The notes below the pieces were generated by a model, which saw only the letters and a program-made list of their open reading frames with translations, was not told the DNA's origin and did not search any database. The position numbers were made by a program, and so were the translations under genes. From assembly GCA_039715185.1 (NCBI GenBank), contig JBDLIA010000020.1:1-44316 (forward strand): 44,316 nucleotides of DNA. Direction: 5' to 3'. This stretch comes from Gemmatimonadota bacterium. Its GTDB lineage: Bacteria > Gemmatimonadota > Gemmatimonadetes > Longimicrobiales > RSA9. Positions 16,640-25,123 of the stretch are shown here, piece by piece. The number at the start of each line of letters is the position of its first letter. The first letter of the stretch is position 1.

Positions 16640-17302
16640 CTAGTAGTAGAGCTTCGTGCCGTTCCTCCAGAGATCGAACTCCGTAACCAGCTTGTCTTTG
16701 ATCAGGTCATAGGACCTCGCGTCGTCTCGCTCCCACTTCCTTCCGATTGCCCAGGAGCAATAGTCCGCAGCCTGTAGGCACGGGTCGCTCCGACAGTCCC
16801 ATGACGCAACCCGGTGATCCAGCGTTGGTGCTACCTGGCTCATCACGTCGCTGACCGCGTCCCTGAAGGCTGCGCGTCGCTTCTTGGTGCCTACCGATGC
16901 ACCGACAACCATCAGCTCGGTTACGCCTCTCCGGATTCGCGGCAGCAGATACCTCATGTGGTAGTACCACGCGTATTGGTAGAACCTCTCGTCGGTATTC
17001 CGAACGTGCGGCATCGCCTTCGCCTTTTCGAGGATTGTCGCGTCGAGTCGGAAGTCGTGCGGGGCGATCTGGGCGAAGACGCGGTCGCGGATGCGCTGCT
17101 TGTCCGTGGTGGCGTGGAATTCCGAGTTGAGCCCCAAACCGTCCCACGCAAGTTCCCTGCGTAAATCCAACAAGTGGTTGCCGACCTCGGGGCCGCTGCA
17201 TGTGAGGGTGGTGAGTACGAAGTAGCGCGTTGGGCCGCTTGCTGTGTGCGGCCGGAAATCCAGGTTGCCACTTTCATCGGCGAAGACGTAGAGGCGTGCC
17301 AT
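16640..17302 (-). CDS. DUF3800 domain protein
   Basis: 220 residues from an ATG at 17302. The DUF3800 hallmarks are present: an N-terminal YVFADESGNLDF (acidic residues on the first strand), an internal EFHATTDKQRIRDRVF segment, and a C-terminal CRSDPCLQAADYCSWAIGRK. The family is predicted to adopt an RNase H-like fold with acidic residues at the active site, and it is frequent in mobile elements and defence islands. No activity has been firmly assigned, to my knowledge. It is on the same strand as the GNAT operon but more than 200 bp upstream of it, so co-transcription is uncertain. A small hairpin (AGAGCCC-CT-GGGCTCT) lies about 50 bp after its stop. Confidence 0.85.
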   Translation of the reverse strand: MARLYVFADESGNLDFRPHTASGPTRYFVLTTLTCSGPEVGNHLLDLRRELAWDGLGLNSEFHATTDKQRIRDRVFAQIAPHDFRLDATILEKAKAMPHVRNTDERFYQYAWYYHMRYLLPRIRRGVTELMVVGASVGTKKRRAAFRDAVSDVMSQVAPTLDHRVASWDCRSDPCLQAADYCSWAIGRKWERDDARSYDLIKDKLVTEFDLWRNGTKLYY

Positions 17303-17528
17303 GCAGAGGGTCGGAAGTGTGAGCGCGCTCGACGGCAGGAACCTCGTAGTTGTCGTAGCGTAAGTCGATCCGCAAGGATCTCATCGAGAAGGCCACTCCT
17401 CCCGCAACACCCGATAGCCCACATGTTGGACTCCAACATCTTTGGGTAAGAGGTTCAGTAACTGAAAATCTAGGGACCGCCTCTACTGGGAATCCGCTGG
17501 GACCTCTTGAAAGCCCCTTTCCGAACGT

Positions 17529-17678
17529 CTACACGTTGCTGTCTACCGTGGGCGCGATTCCGTCAGCCGGGAGCAATCCTGACCAACGCATCCCGGCCAG
17601 CCATTCTCGCCAGTGTGACCAAATCACCCTGGCGAAAAGACTGCATTCTCGCCTAGCCAGCAGCGCGTCCTCAGTCAT
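17529..17678 (-). pseudogene. Decayed tandem copy of the lipoprotein C-terminus
   Basis: A 49-codon frame beginning with an ATGA overlap of the lipoprotein stop reads TEDALLARRECSLFAR..., like MEDALLARLECGFFAEG in the gene just upstream. After about 18 codons the similarity continues in another frame (GDLVTLARMAGRDALVRIAP against GDSVKLIRSDGPDALVTMIP) and returns at PTVDSNV (PTVDDNV in the original). It is therefore a partial duplication damaged by frameshifts, though the shifted frame remains open to 17529. Confidence 0.6.
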
Positions 17679-18028
17679 CGGAGCCCGCTCACCGAGGTCC
17701 ACACGTTGTCGTCCACCGTCGGCTCGCTCCCGTCCGCCGGGATCATCGTCACCAGCGCGTCCGGGCCGTCCGACCTGATCAGCTTCACCGAGTCTCCCTC
17801 GGCGAAGAACCCGCACTCGAGCCGCGCGAGCAGTGCGTCCTCCATGAGGCCGTCCTTGGCCTCCCGGAAGTCTGCGTGGGTCGGGCACCAGACCATGCTG
17901 TCGGCAATGACGGCATGCGTGGGTTCCGGCCGCTCCTCGGCGGGAACGCACGCGGCGAGAAGGACCGGGCCGACCATGGCGATGAGGCGACTGCGGGTGT
18001 AGCCGCCGGTGCTCCGTTGCTCAGTCAT
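17675..18028 (-). CDS. Small predicted lipoprotein
   Basis: 117 residues from an ATG at 18028. The N-terminus has Arg residues, a hydrophobic segment and a lipobox ending at Cys 27 (GPVLLAAC), so export and lipidation are likely. The mature part is acidic (ARLECGFFAEGDSVKLIRSD, EPTVDDNVWTSVSG) and contains Cys residues in MVWCPTHADF and LECGFF that could pair. I do not recognise the family. A longer start at 18133 would place 35 unusual residues before the signal and was not chosen. It is the last gene of the island before the right repeat, and a partial duplicate lies immediately downstream. Confidence 0.65.
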   Translation of the reverse strand: MTEQRSTGGYTRSRLIAMVGPVLLAACVPAEERPEPTHAVIADSMVWCPTHADFREAKDGLMEDALLARLECGFFAEGDSVKLIRSDGPDALVTMIPADGSEPTVDDNVWTSVSGLR

Positions 18029-18237
18029 CGATCGTCCCCAGCCGTTCATCATCGTAGTCCGGCCATTCGAGGGCCATCCATAGGTGCCTCTGAAGACCGC
18101 CCATAAGAAAAGCTCGGCGTTCCACCAACTCATCCTCGGATAGCGAGCCTAGAGCTCGCAGCCTCTACACTCACCCGAATACCCACCAACAGCGTTACGC
18201 GACTGCGACACCCGGAGGGCCGCAACCCCGTAAATCG

Positions 18238-18304
18238 TTACCGCAGCATGTACTTCGCGATGGTGTTGAGCTGCATGTTGGAGGTGCCCTCGTAGATCGT
18301 GCCG
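18238..18304. repeat. Right 67-bp direct repeat (putative attR), within the dehydrogenase gene
   Basis: Identical to 7084-7150. Here it forms the real 3' end of the acyl-CoA dehydrogenase gene, including the catalytic-Glu region and the stop codon, so the gene is intact after the insertion. Confidence 0.9.
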
Positions 18305-19407
18305 ATCTTCGAGTCGCGGAACAGCTTCTCCACGGGGTACTCCTTGGTGAAGCCGTAGCCGCCGTGCAGGTCGACGGCCTGTGACGAGATGCGCTGGGCG
18401 GCCTCCGACGCGTAGAGCTTGGCCATGGCCGCCTCGATCAGGAAGTCCTCGCCCGCTCCGCGCAGACGCGCCGCGTTGTACACCAGGAGCCGCGACGCTT
18501 CCAACTCCGTGCGCATGTTGGCGAGTTGGAACTGGACCGCCTGGAAGTCGGCCAGCGGGGCGCCGAACTGCTGGCGCTCCCGCGTGTAGCGCACCGTGTG
18601 ATCCAGCGCCCCCTGGGCCAGCCCCACCATCTGCGCGCCAATGCCGATGCGGCCCTCGTTCAGAGTACCTATGGCTATCTTGTACCCGTTTCCGACCTCA
18701 CCGACGACGTTGTCCTTCGGCACGCGCACGGAGTCCAGCAGCACCTCCACGGTGGACGAGGCGCGGATGCCCAGCTTGTCCTCCTTCTTGCCGATGGAGA
18801 CGCCCTCGTAGGTGCGTTCGACCGCGAAGGCCGTGATGCCCCGATAACCCAACGCCGGGTCCAGATTGGCGAACACGATGAAGAAGTCGGCCTCGCCGCC
18901 GTTGGTGATCCACAGCTTCGGTCCATCCAGCACGTAGTGATCGCCCGCGTCGGTCGCGCGACAGCTCAACGCGAACGCGTCCGAGCCGGAGCCCGCCTCG
19001 GACAGGCAGTACGCGCCTATCCACTCGGAGGCGAGTCGCGGCAAGTACCTGTTCTGCAGCTCGTCTTTGGCGTACCGGAGGAGGCAGTTGTTGATCAGCG
19101 TGTTCTGTACGTCCACCACCACGCCCACCGCCGGGTCCGCGCGCGAGACCTCCTCGATCACGACGATGGAGGCGAAGAAGGATGAGCCCGCGCCGCCCAG
19201 ATGCTCGGGCACCTCGATCCCCATCAGGCCCAACTCGAAGAGCTGCGGAAAAAGATCCGCGTCCATCTCGCCGGCCGCGTCCATGCGCGCGGCGCGCGGG
19301 GCCAATTCCGCCTCTGCAAACTGGCGTACGGCCTCGCGGAACATCGCCTCCTCTTCGTTGAGCGAGGTAAGGGGCAGTACGGCGGGGGGGTCCATCGTCA
19401 CTGTCAT
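18238..19407 (-). CDS. Acyl-CoA dehydrogenase, short/branched-chain type
   Basis: 389 residues from an ATG at 19407 behind AGAGAGG. This is the standard length for four-domain short-chain ACADs, which use FAD to oxidise acyl-CoA to enoyl-CoA and pass electrons to ETF. Motifs are complete: YCLSEAGSGSDAFALSCRAT (FAD and substrate binding), YVLDGPKLWITNGGEADFF, a 'RQQFGAPLADFQAVQFQLA' helix, and IGTIYEGTSNMQLNTIAKYM carrying the catalytic Glu. The pattern is closest to butyryl- or 2-methyl-branched-chain enzymes, but the exact substrate is not determined. The final 67 bp are duplicated at 7084-7150. A long leader with attenuator-like features and a MITE precedes the gene. Confidence 0.93.
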   Translation of the reverse strand: MTVTMDPPAVLPLTSLNEEEAMFREAVRQFAEAELAPRAARMDAAGEMDADLFPQLFELGLMGIEVPEHLGGAGSSFFASIVVIEEVSRADPAVGVVVDVQNTLINNCLLRYAKDELQNRYLPRLASEWIGAYCLSEAGSGSDAFALSCRATDAGDHYVLDGPKLWITNGGEADFFIVFANLDPALGYRGITAFAVERTYEGVSIGKKEDKLGIRASSTVEVLLDSVRVPKDNVVGEVGNGYKIAIGTLNEGRIGIGAQMVGLAQGALDHTVRYTRERQQFGAPLADFQAVQFQLANMRTELEASRLLVYNAARLRGAGEDFLIEAAMAKLYASEAAQRISSQAVDLHGGYGFTKEYPVEKLFRDSKIGTIYEGTSNMQLNTIAKYMLR

Positions 19408-19492
19408 CGAGCCTCTCTCGCTGTTCCCTGCGAATCCCTTCGGACCGGAACCTACGACGCGCCCGGAAGGTCCGGCTACCTCACAGGCTCAC

Positions 19493-19662
19493 CTAGTGTA
19501 CCGTTGCAGAAGTCCCGTAGGCATTCGGCGCGCGCTGCATCCCGCGGATGCTGCGTTGGAACTCCTTGCCGTAGCTACGGCTACGGCGCGTCGTTCCGCC
19601 TTGCCCCGCGGGCGCATCACGCGCCTCGGTGCACACGGGACTTCCGCGCCGGCACACTCTAG
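19493..19662. mobile_element. MITE-A copy 1 (170 bp, CTAG-flanked)
   Basis: Bounded by CTAG on both sides. Imperfect terminal repeats begin AGTGTACCG on the left and end CGGCACACT on the right, with GAAGTCCCGT inside each; about 19 of 23 bases match. The interior is an imperfect palindrome with GCCGTAGCTACGGC. It has no coding capacity. Only four mismatches separate it from the copy at 44152. It lies between the dehydrogenase gene and its putative promoter. Confidence 0.8.
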
Positions 19663-19671
19663 CAAACGAAG

Positions 19672-19701
19672 GAGCGCCGCCGGATGGTTCCGGCGGCGCT
19701 C
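19672..19701 (-). terminator. Strong GC hairpin, possible terminator in the dehydrogenase leader
   Basis: GAGCGCCGCCGGA pairs perfectly with TCCGGCGGCGCTC over a 4-nt loop. On the minus strand it is followed by CTTCGTTTG, a weak U-rich tract; on the plus strand the following bases are less U-rich. It is therefore assigned to the leftward transcript, where it would precede the MITE and the dehydrogenase gene. Confidence 0.45.
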
Positions 19702-19715
19702 TGACTCTTCCGACT

Positions 19716-19811
19716 GGACCTGACGCGATCCCTCAGGGGAGCGTCGGGTCGGACAGCGTGAAACCGATCTACCGACCAGTCCCTTCGATGACCGCTTGCC
19801 CCGTCAGGTCC
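19716..19811 (-). promoter_or_regulatory. Mutually exclusive stems (attenuator-like leader)
   Basis: Positions 19717-19726 and 19741-19750 form a full 10-bp stem, with an inner UCCC/GGGA helix between them. The segment 19716-19724 is also perfectly complementary over 9 bp to 19803-19811 (GGACCTGAC with GTCAGGTCC). The two pairings cannot coexist. On the leftward transcript the distal segment lies inside a short reading frame, as in classical attenuators. Confidence 0.45.
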
Positions 19812-19834
19812 GTCCGGATACTCCAACTAGACAA
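19769..19834 (-). CDS. Possible 21-residue leader peptide
   Basis: A TTG at 19834 is preceded at ideal spacing by AGGAGGTGATCC, a 12-nt perfect complement of the usual 16S rRNA 3' tail. The frame reads SSWSIRTDLTGQAVIEGTGR after the start and stops at 19769. It resembles no known protein and is not enriched in one amino acid. It overlaps one arm of the alternative stem. The ribosome site is exceptionally strong, but the evidence for translation is otherwise only positional. Confidence 0.35.
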   Translation of the reverse strand: MSSWSIRTDLTGQAVIEGTGR

Positions 19835-19968
19835 GGATCACCTCCTGTTCGCTGTCAATGTAAGGGCTCTCTCCAGCGGGGTCGCGCCCCGCGGTCCGCG
19901 CTCGGCCCTCCATGAGGCCCGATCTCGCGGCCCAGGAGCCGCACGCGCAAGACGCGCGGCTCAACCGA

Positions 19969-19997
19969 ATTGTACACGTCCCTCCTGGGGCCAGCAA
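19969..19997 (-). promoter_or_regulatory. Putative promoter for the leftward dehydrogenase transcript
   Basis: On the minus strand, TTGCTG (19997-19992), a 17-nt spacer and TACAAT (19974-19969). It is back to back with the gcvH promoter. It would create a leader of about 550 nt containing the peptide frame, the alternative stems, the GC hairpin and MITE-A. Confidence 0.5.
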
Positions 19998-20003
19998 GGC
20001 TGC

Positions 20004-20032
20004 TTGACGGCCCTCGCGGGGTCGTCTATTCT
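20004..20032 (+). promoter_or_regulatory. Putative sigma-70 promoter of the gcvH operon
   Basis: TTGACG (20004-20009), a 17-nt spacer and TATTCT (20027-20032), about 140 bp upstream of the gcvH start. I looked for a glycine riboswitch in the leader and did not find its conserved blocks. Confidence 0.6.
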
Positions 20033-20170
20033 CGACGCGCTTCAGCGGACGACCCGCCCGGCCGCGCGCGGCCGGGGATAGTCTACGGGGCTCAGTTCAA
20101 GCGAGATCGACCGATGGCGGGGCCGCCGAGCCGACGCCTCTCCGACTCCCAGATGCGACCGGAGGGCCCT

Positions 20171-20557
20171 ATGTCCGAAATCCCCTCGGACCTGATGTAC
20201 AGCGAGGAACACGAGTACTTGCGGCCCGCTGAGGAGGACGGGTTCTATTACATCGGCATCACCGATTACGCCCAGGGGGAGCTGGGTGACGTGGTGTTCG
20301 TGGAACTGCCCTCCGCCGGGGACTCCTTCGCCAAGATGGACGTGTTCGGCACAGTGGAGGCGGTGAAGGCGGTCAGCGACCTCTACATGCCGGTCGGCGG
20401 CGAAGTGGTGGAGATGAACGAATCGCTGGACGCGGATCCGTCCCTCGTGAACTCCGATCCATACGGCGACGGCTGGATGATCAAGGTTCGGGTCGCCGAC
20501 CAGTCGGAGTTGGATGCGCTCCTGGACGGCGCGGGGTACGAAGACCACATAGGCTAA
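20171..20557 (+). CDS. gcvH: Glycine cleavage system H protein
   Basis: 128 residues, the normal length, from an ATG at 20171 behind GGAGGG. GcvH carries the lipoyl arm that shuttles the aminomethyl group between the P, T and L proteins. The lipoylation site is Lys 66 in GTVEAVKAVSDLYMP. Other family blocks are YSEEHEYLR, IGITDYAQGELGDVVFVELP and NSDPYGDGWMIKV. It is the first gene of a rightward cluster with a UPF0173 hydrolase, gcvP and a lipoate ligase-like gene. That supports a unit for glycine decarboxylation and H-protein lipoylation. Confidence 0.97.
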   Translation: MSEIPSDLMYSEEHEYLRPAEEDGFYYIGITDYAQGELGDVVFVELPSAGDSFAKMDVFGTVEAVKAVSDLYMPVGGEVVEMNESLDADPSLVNSDPYGDGWMIKVRVADQSELDALLDGAGYEDHIG

Positions 20558-20659
20558 CGGCTCCGGGCCCTCGCGATCGCGGCCCCGCGGGCCTCGCTCG
20601 CCGTCGTCGCGGCCGGCCTCGGCCGGTCGTGGGTCGGGGCGAAGCCAGGACGGAGGCGC

Positions 20660-21346
20660 ATGGCGAAGCTCACCTGGTACGGGCACTCGACGTTCGGACT
20701 GACGACGGACTCGGGGCACCGGCTCATCATCGACCCCTTCCTGAACGACAACCCCTCCTGCGCAGCGTCGGTGGACGACATCGCCGAGCTGGACTTCATC
20801 CTCTGTACCCACGGCCACCACGATCATTTCGCGGACGCCATTCCGCTGGCCAAGAGCACCGGGGCCACGCTCATCTCGACCTTCGAGATCGTCAGCTACG
20901 TGGGCACCCAGGGGGTGAGCAAGGCGCATCCGCTGCACATCGGGGGCGGGCACAGCTTCCCGTTCGGGTACGCCAAGATGACGCCCGCGCTCCACGGCGG
21001 GATGGTCGCCGGGGAGGGCGCCGGCCCCTACACGACGGTGCCCGGCGGCTTCCTGATCGACATGGACGGCAAGCGGCTCTACCACGCTGGAGACACGGCG
21101 CTGATCGTCGACATGCAGCTCCTCGAGGGGCAGGTCGACGTCGCCCTGCTTCCCATCGGCGATAACTTCACCATGGGACCGGACGACGCCGTTCGCGCGG
21201 TGGAGTTCATTCGCCCGGATGTGGTGATCCCGATGCACTACAGCACCTGGGAAGTGATCGACCAGGATCCGCACGAGTTCGCCGCGAAGGTCGGCGACAA
21301 AGCCCGAACCGTAGTGCTGGAGCCCGGATCTACATGGGAGTTTTGA
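20660..21346 (+). CDS. UPF0173 family metal-dependent hydrolase (metallo-beta-lactamase fold)
   Basis: 228 residues from an ATG at 20660. The metallo-beta-lactamase metal site is clear: [11 protein letters not shown] near residues 50-60, a later [10 protein letters not shown] with its Asp, and [12 protein letters not shown] with the last His. The N-terminus ([20 protein letters not shown], then PFL) is diagnostic of UPF0173 (YtkL-like). The physiological substrate is unknown. The gene sits 102 bp after gcvH and its stop is one base from the gcvP start, so it is probably co-transcribed with the glycine cleavage genes. The reason for that association is not evident. Confidence 0.92.
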   Translation: MAKLTWYGHSTFGLTTDSGHRLIIDPFLNDNPSCAASVDDIAELDFILCTHGHHDHFADAIPLAKSTGATLISTFEIVSYVGTQGVSKAHPLHIGGGHSFPFGYAKMTPALHGGMVAGEGAGPYTTVPGGFLIDMDGKRLYHAGDTALIVDMQLLEGQVDVALLPIGDNFTMGPDDAVRAVEFIRPDVVIPMHYSTWEVIDQDPHEFAAKVGDKARTVVLEPGSTWEF

Positions 21347-21347
21347 C

Positions 21348-24272
21348 TTGACGGAAGCCATGGCGGCGATACAGGGTCGGCCGGAGCGCGGGTCGGCCGC
21401 GGCCGCGAGCCCGCTCGCCTTCACCGACGCCTTCGCGCGTCGCCACATTGGCCCTTCGGAGGCCGAGACGGAGCAGATGCTCGAGCGGCTCGGCTACCCG
21501 GGGCTCGACGCGCTCGTGGATGCCTCCATTCCGGACGCGATTCGCCTGCGCCGGGACCTCTCGCTGCCCGAACCCGCGAGCGAGCACGCCATGCTGGCGG
21601 AGCTGCGGGACCTGGCGCTCAGGAACGAGGTCTGGCGGTCGTACATCGGGATGGGCTACCACGACTGCGTGACGCCGCCGGTCATCCTCCGCAATGTCCT
21701 GGAGAGCCCCGGCTGGTACACGGCCTACACTCCGTACCAGCCGGAGATCTCGCAGGGACGCCTGGAGATGCTGCTGAACTTCCAGACCGCGGTGATCGAC
21801 CTCACCGGCCTCCCCATCGCCAACGCGTCGCTGCTCGACGAGGCGACCGCGGCGGCTGAGTCCATGGCGCTCAGCCAGGCCGTGACGCGCGGCGCCCGCA
21901 ACACCTTTCTGGTCGCCGACGACTGCCATCCTCAGACGATCGAAGTGGTGCGCACCCGCGCGCGCGCGAGGGGCTGGGAGGTGCGCGTAGCCGATCCTTC
22001 GTCCTTCGCGTTCGACGACTCGGTGTTCGGCGCCCTGGTGCAGTATCCCGCCACGGACGGGTGCATTCGCGACTACTCCGCGCTCGCCGACGCCGCCCAC
22101 GAGGCCGGCGCGCTCGTCACCGCGGCTACCGATCCGCTCGCGCTCGCGCTGCTGACTCCGCCCGGAGAGTGGGGCGCCGACGTCGCGGTCGGCAGCGCTC
22201 AGCGCCTGGGCGTACCGCTGGGCTACGGCGGTCCGCACGCGGCCTTCTTCGCCACGCGGGAGGAGTTCAAGCGGCAGGTGCCCGGGCGCATCATCGGCGT
22301 GTCGGTCGACGACCGGGGCCGGCCCGCGCTGCGCATGGCGCTGCAAACCCGCGAGCAGCATATCCGCCGTGAACGCGCCACCAGCAACGTTTGCACGGCG
22401 CAGGTTCTGCTGGCGGTTGTGGCCGGAGCGTACGCCGTTTACCACGGCCCGGAGGGCCTGCGCCGGATCGCCGAGCGGGTGCGCACGGCCACGCGGGCGC
22501 TGGCCGAGGGCGTCACCAGGCTGGGCCACGAGGTGGTGCACGAGCGCTTCTTCGACACGGTGCGGGTGCGCGTAGCGGAGGGCGCGCGCGATCGGGTCCT
22601 GGCCGCGGCTCGCCAGCGCCTCATCAACCTCCGCTCCTACGGCGAAGACCTGGTGGTCGCGCTCGACGAGACTGTCACCGAGGACGACCTCGCCGACCTG
22701 CTGGGCGCCTTCGGCGGCGACGGCTCGCTGAGCCCCGCGGAGTTGGCGGCGCAAGTCGACGGCTCGTGGGGCGGCGGCTTCGACCGCGTCAGCGAATACC
22801 TCACGCACCCCGTGTTTTCCCGCTTCCACGCCGAGCATGAGATGCTGCGCTACCTGAAGCGGCTGGAGAGCAGGGACCTGTCGCTCACCACGTCCATGAT
22901 CCCGCTCGGCTCCTGCACGATGAAGCTCAACGCGGCCGCCGAGATGCTGCCGATCACGTGGCGAGAGTTCGGCGGAATTCATCCTTTCGCGCCGCCCGAG
23001 CAGGCCGCCGGCTACCAGGTCCTGTTCGGCCAGTTGGAGCAATGGCTAGCGGAGATCACGGGGTTCGCCGGGGTTTCGCTGCAGCCGAACGCGGGATCGC
23101 AGGGCGAGCTGTCCGGACTGCTGGTGATCCGCGCCTGGCACGCGAGCAGGGGCGACGAGGATCGCGACGTCTGCCTCATCCCCGCGTCCGCGCACGGGAC
23201 CAACCCGGCGAGCGCGGTCATGGCCGGGATGCGGGTGGTGGTGGTGAAGACCGACGAGGGCGGCAACGTGGATCTGGCGGATCTACGAGCCAAGGCGGAG
23301 GAGCACGCGGACGACCTCGCGGCGCTCATGATCACCTACCCCTCCACGCACGGCATCTTCGAGGAGTCGATCACCGAGATCTGCCAGGTGGTCCACTCCG
23401 GCGGCGGGCAGGTGTACCTGGATGGCGCGAACATGAACGCCATGGTCGGCCTCGCCCGGCCGGGAGACTTCGGCGCCGACGTGTGCCACCTGAACCTGCA
23501 CAAGACCTTCTGCATACCGCACGGCGGCGGCGGCCCCGGCGTGGGCCCCATCGGCGTCGCCGAGCACCTGGTGCCGTTTCTGCCGGGGCACCCCGTGATA
23601 CCGGTCGGCGGCGAGGCGCTCGGTCCGGTGGCCGCGGCGCCCTGGGGCAGCCCCAGCATCCTGCCGATTTCCTGGGCGTATGTCAGGATGCTGGGCGCGG
23701 ACGGCCTGAGGCGAGCGAGCGAGGTGGCCATCCTCAACGCCAACTACGTGGCCGAACGCCTGGACGAACACTTCCCGGTGCTCTACCGGGGGCCGGGCGG
23801 CTGCGTGGCTCACGAGTGCATCATCGACCCGCGCGACCTCAAGCCCGCGACGGGCGTGGACGCCACCGATATCGCCAAGCGTCTGATGGACTACGGCTTC
23901 CACGCGCCCACGCTGAGCTTCCCGGTGCCGGGCACGCTGATGATCGAGCCCACCGAGAGCGAGTCCAAGGCGGAGCTGGACCGCTTCTGCGACGCCCTCG
24001 TCTCGATCCGCGCCGAGATCGCCCGCGTCGAGAGCGGCGAGCTGGACGCGGACGACAATCCGCTGCGCAACGCCCCGCACACGGCCGCAGTCGTGACCTC
24101 CGACTCCTGGGACCGCCCGTACTCGCGCGAGCTGGCGGCCTTCCCGAGCCCGACCACCCGCGAGCACAAGTTCTGGCCCGCCGTGGGTCGCGTCGATGCC
24201 GCGTTCGGGGACCGCAACCTGGTCTGCGCCTGTCCCCCGATCGACGAGTACTCGGGGGCGGCGGCGGGGTGA
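21348..24272 (+). CDS. gcvP: Glycine dehydrogenase (decarboxylating), fused P protein
   Basis: 974 residues. It is the single-chain form that joins the two halves found as separate P1 and P2 subunits in many bacteria. P protein uses pyridoxal phosphate to decarboxylate glycine and loads the aminomethyl group on GcvH. The N-terminal half has [14 protein letters not shown] and [20 protein letters not shown]. The C-terminal half has [30 protein letters not shown] and the PLP lysine, Lys 719, in [24 protein letters not shown] at 21348 with GGGAG at good spacing is preferred over an ATG at 21360. The stop overlaps the lipoate ligase-like start. No gcvT is present in the window. Confidence 0.96.
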   Translation: MTEAMAAIQGRPERGSAAAASPLAFTDAFARRHIGPSEAETEQMLERLGYPGLDALVDASIPDAIRLRRDLSLPEPASEHAMLAELRDLALRNEVWRSYIGMGYHDCVTPPVILRNVLESPGWYTAYTPYQPEISQGRLEMLLNFQTAVIDLTGLPIANASLLDEATAAAESMALSQAVTRGARNTFLVADDCHPQTIEVVRTRARARGWEVRVADPSSFAFDDSVFGALVQYPATDGCIRDYSALADAAHEAGALVTAATDPLALALLTPPGEWGADVAVGSAQRLGVPLGYGGPHAAFFATREEFKRQVPGRIIGVSVDDRGRPALRMALQTREQHIRRERATSNVCTAQVLLAVVAGAYAVYHGPEGLRRIAERVRTATRALAEGVTRLGHEVVHERFFDTVRVRVAEGARDRVLAAARQRLINLRSYGEDLVVALDETVTEDDLADLLGAFGGDGSLSPAELAAQVDGSWGGGFDRVSEYLTHPVFSRFHAEHEMLRYLKRLESRDLSLTTSMIPLGSCTMKLNAAAEMLPITWREFGGIHPFAPPEQAAGYQVLFGQLEQWLAEITGFAGVSLQPNAGSQGELSGLLVIRAWHASRGDEDRDVCLIPASAHGTNPASAVMAGMRVVVVKTDEGGNVDLADLRAKAEEHADDLAALMITYPSTHGIFEESITEICQVVHSGGGQVYLDGANMNAMVGLARPGDFGADVCHLNLHKTFCIPHGGGGPGVGPIGVAEHLVPFLPGHPVIPVGGEALGPVAAAPWGSPSILPISWAYVRMLGADGLRRASEVAILNANYVAERLDEHFPVLYRGPGGCVAHECIIDPRDLKPATGVDATDIAKRLMDYGFHAPTLSFPVPGTLMIEPTESESKAELDRFCDALVSIRAEIARVESGELDADDNPLRNAPHTAAVVTSDSWDRPYSRELAAFPSPTTREHKFWPAVGRVDAAFGDRNLVCACPPIDEYSGAAAG

Positions 24273-25123
24273 GCTCGGCGCGCCCGTGGCGGCTCCTGCT
24301 CGGCACGGGAGACGCCGGAACGGGTGCCGCGCTGGAGGCCCGCGGCGCCCGCAACATGGGCCTCGACGACGCTCTGTTGGAGTCGGCGGCGAACGGCGCT
24401 CCGCCTACCCTGCGCTTCTACCGCTGGACTCCCTCGTGCCTGTCCGTGGGAAGGAATCAGCCGCTGCGTGGTCGCGTGGACGCGGCCACCATCGCGGGTT
24501 TCGGCTGGGATATCGTGCGCCGGCCCACGGGCGGCCTGGCCGTGCTGCACGCCGACGAGATCACCTACTCGGTGGCGGCTCCGGTGTCCGCGCTCGGACG
24601 GCCCAGGGCGGCGTACGCGGCGATCAACCGCGCTCTCGCCGCGGGGCTCCGGGCGCTGGGCCTGGAGGCGCGCGTCACCCCTCCGAGCGCCACCGGAGCC
24701 AACCGGGTCGGCGCGGCGACGGGCCAGGTCTACCTGAACGGGCCCGAGGCTCGCTGCTTCCTCACCGCGGCTCCGGGCGAGGTGACGGTCTCCGGTCGCA
24801 AGATAATGGGCAGCGCTCAGCGGCGGCGCGGACGCGCCCTGCTGCAGCACGGCTCGCTCCTCCTGTCAGGCTCCCAGGCAGGGGTCGGCAAGGCGCTCTC
24901 GGGGGCCCCCGCCGGCACGACCCCGGCGCGCGCGGGCACCTCGCTCGCGGCGGAGCTGGGCCGCGCGCCCGCCGACGCGGACATTCTGGAGGCCCTCGGC
25001 GCTGCCTTCGGCGAGTTGCTGGCGGTCGGCCTGGAGCGCGCCGGCATCACGGCCGAGGAGGGCGCACTCGCGGAGCGCCGCGCTGAGACGTACTCATCCG
25101 AAGCGTGGACCTGGCGCCGCTAG
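24269..25123 (+). CDS. Lipoate-protein ligase A / octanoyltransferase family protein
   Basis: 284 residues from a GTG at 24269 that overlaps the gcvP stop by four bases (GTGA). Members attach lipoate, or transfer octanoate, to lysines of carrier proteins such as GcvH. Family motifs are present: [37 protein letters not shown], and [20 protein letters not shown], with the conserved Lys near residue 178. [14 protein letters not shown] resembles the segment with Cys in LipM-type octanoyltransferases, so LipM-like activity is as likely as ATP-dependent ligation. Coupling to gcvP makes the H protein its probable target. The TAG stop lies within a CTAG where a MITE-A remnant begins. Confidence 0.88.
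   Translation: MSSARPWRLLLGTGDAGTGAALEARGARNMGLDDALLESAANGAPPTLRFYRWTPSCLSVGRNQPLRGRVDAATIAGFGWDIVRRPTGGLAVLHADEITYSVAAPVSALGRPRAAYAAINRALAAGLRALGLEARVTPPSATGANRVGAATGQVYLNGPEARCFLTAAPGEVTVSGRKIMGSAQRRRGRALLQHGSLLLSGSQAGVGKALSGAPAGTTPARAGTSLAAELGRAPADADILEALGAAFGELLAVGLERAGITAEEGALAERRAETYSSEAWTWRR

Larger units (their letters stand above)
7084..18304. mobile_element. Genomic island between 67-bp direct repeats, inserted at the 3' end of an acyl-CoA dehydrogenase gene
   Basis: About 11.2 kb bounded by perfect direct repeats, with base composition visibly less GC-rich than the flanks. The contents are accessory: an Rhs protein with putative immunity gene, a GNAT/HicB-like/AlbA_2 operon, DUF3800, a small lipoprotein, and several broken genes. 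The right repeat is part of the intact dehydrogenase gene and the left repeat is an orphan copy. This is the layout expected of site-specific integration that restores the target's 3' end. No integrase or transposase gene was found inside, so the element is probably decayed or was mobilised in trans. A chance repeat of this length is excluded; a different rearrangement is not. Confidence 0.75.

Noticed and set aside
19835-19846. End of a 16S rRNA gene
   Set aside because: Only the last 12 bases match; the preceding sequence does not resemble the conserved 16S helix 45 region, so no rRNA gene is annotated.
20033-20170. Glycine riboswitch upstream of gcvH
   Set aside because: I looked for the conserved GGAGAG, GCCGAAGG and CUCUCAGG blocks on both strands of 19663-20170 and found no ordered set.
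23283-24167. Leftward frame opposite the C-terminal half of gcvP
   Set aside because: It is a shadow of a strongly conserved gene with the PLP-lysine motif on the plus strand.
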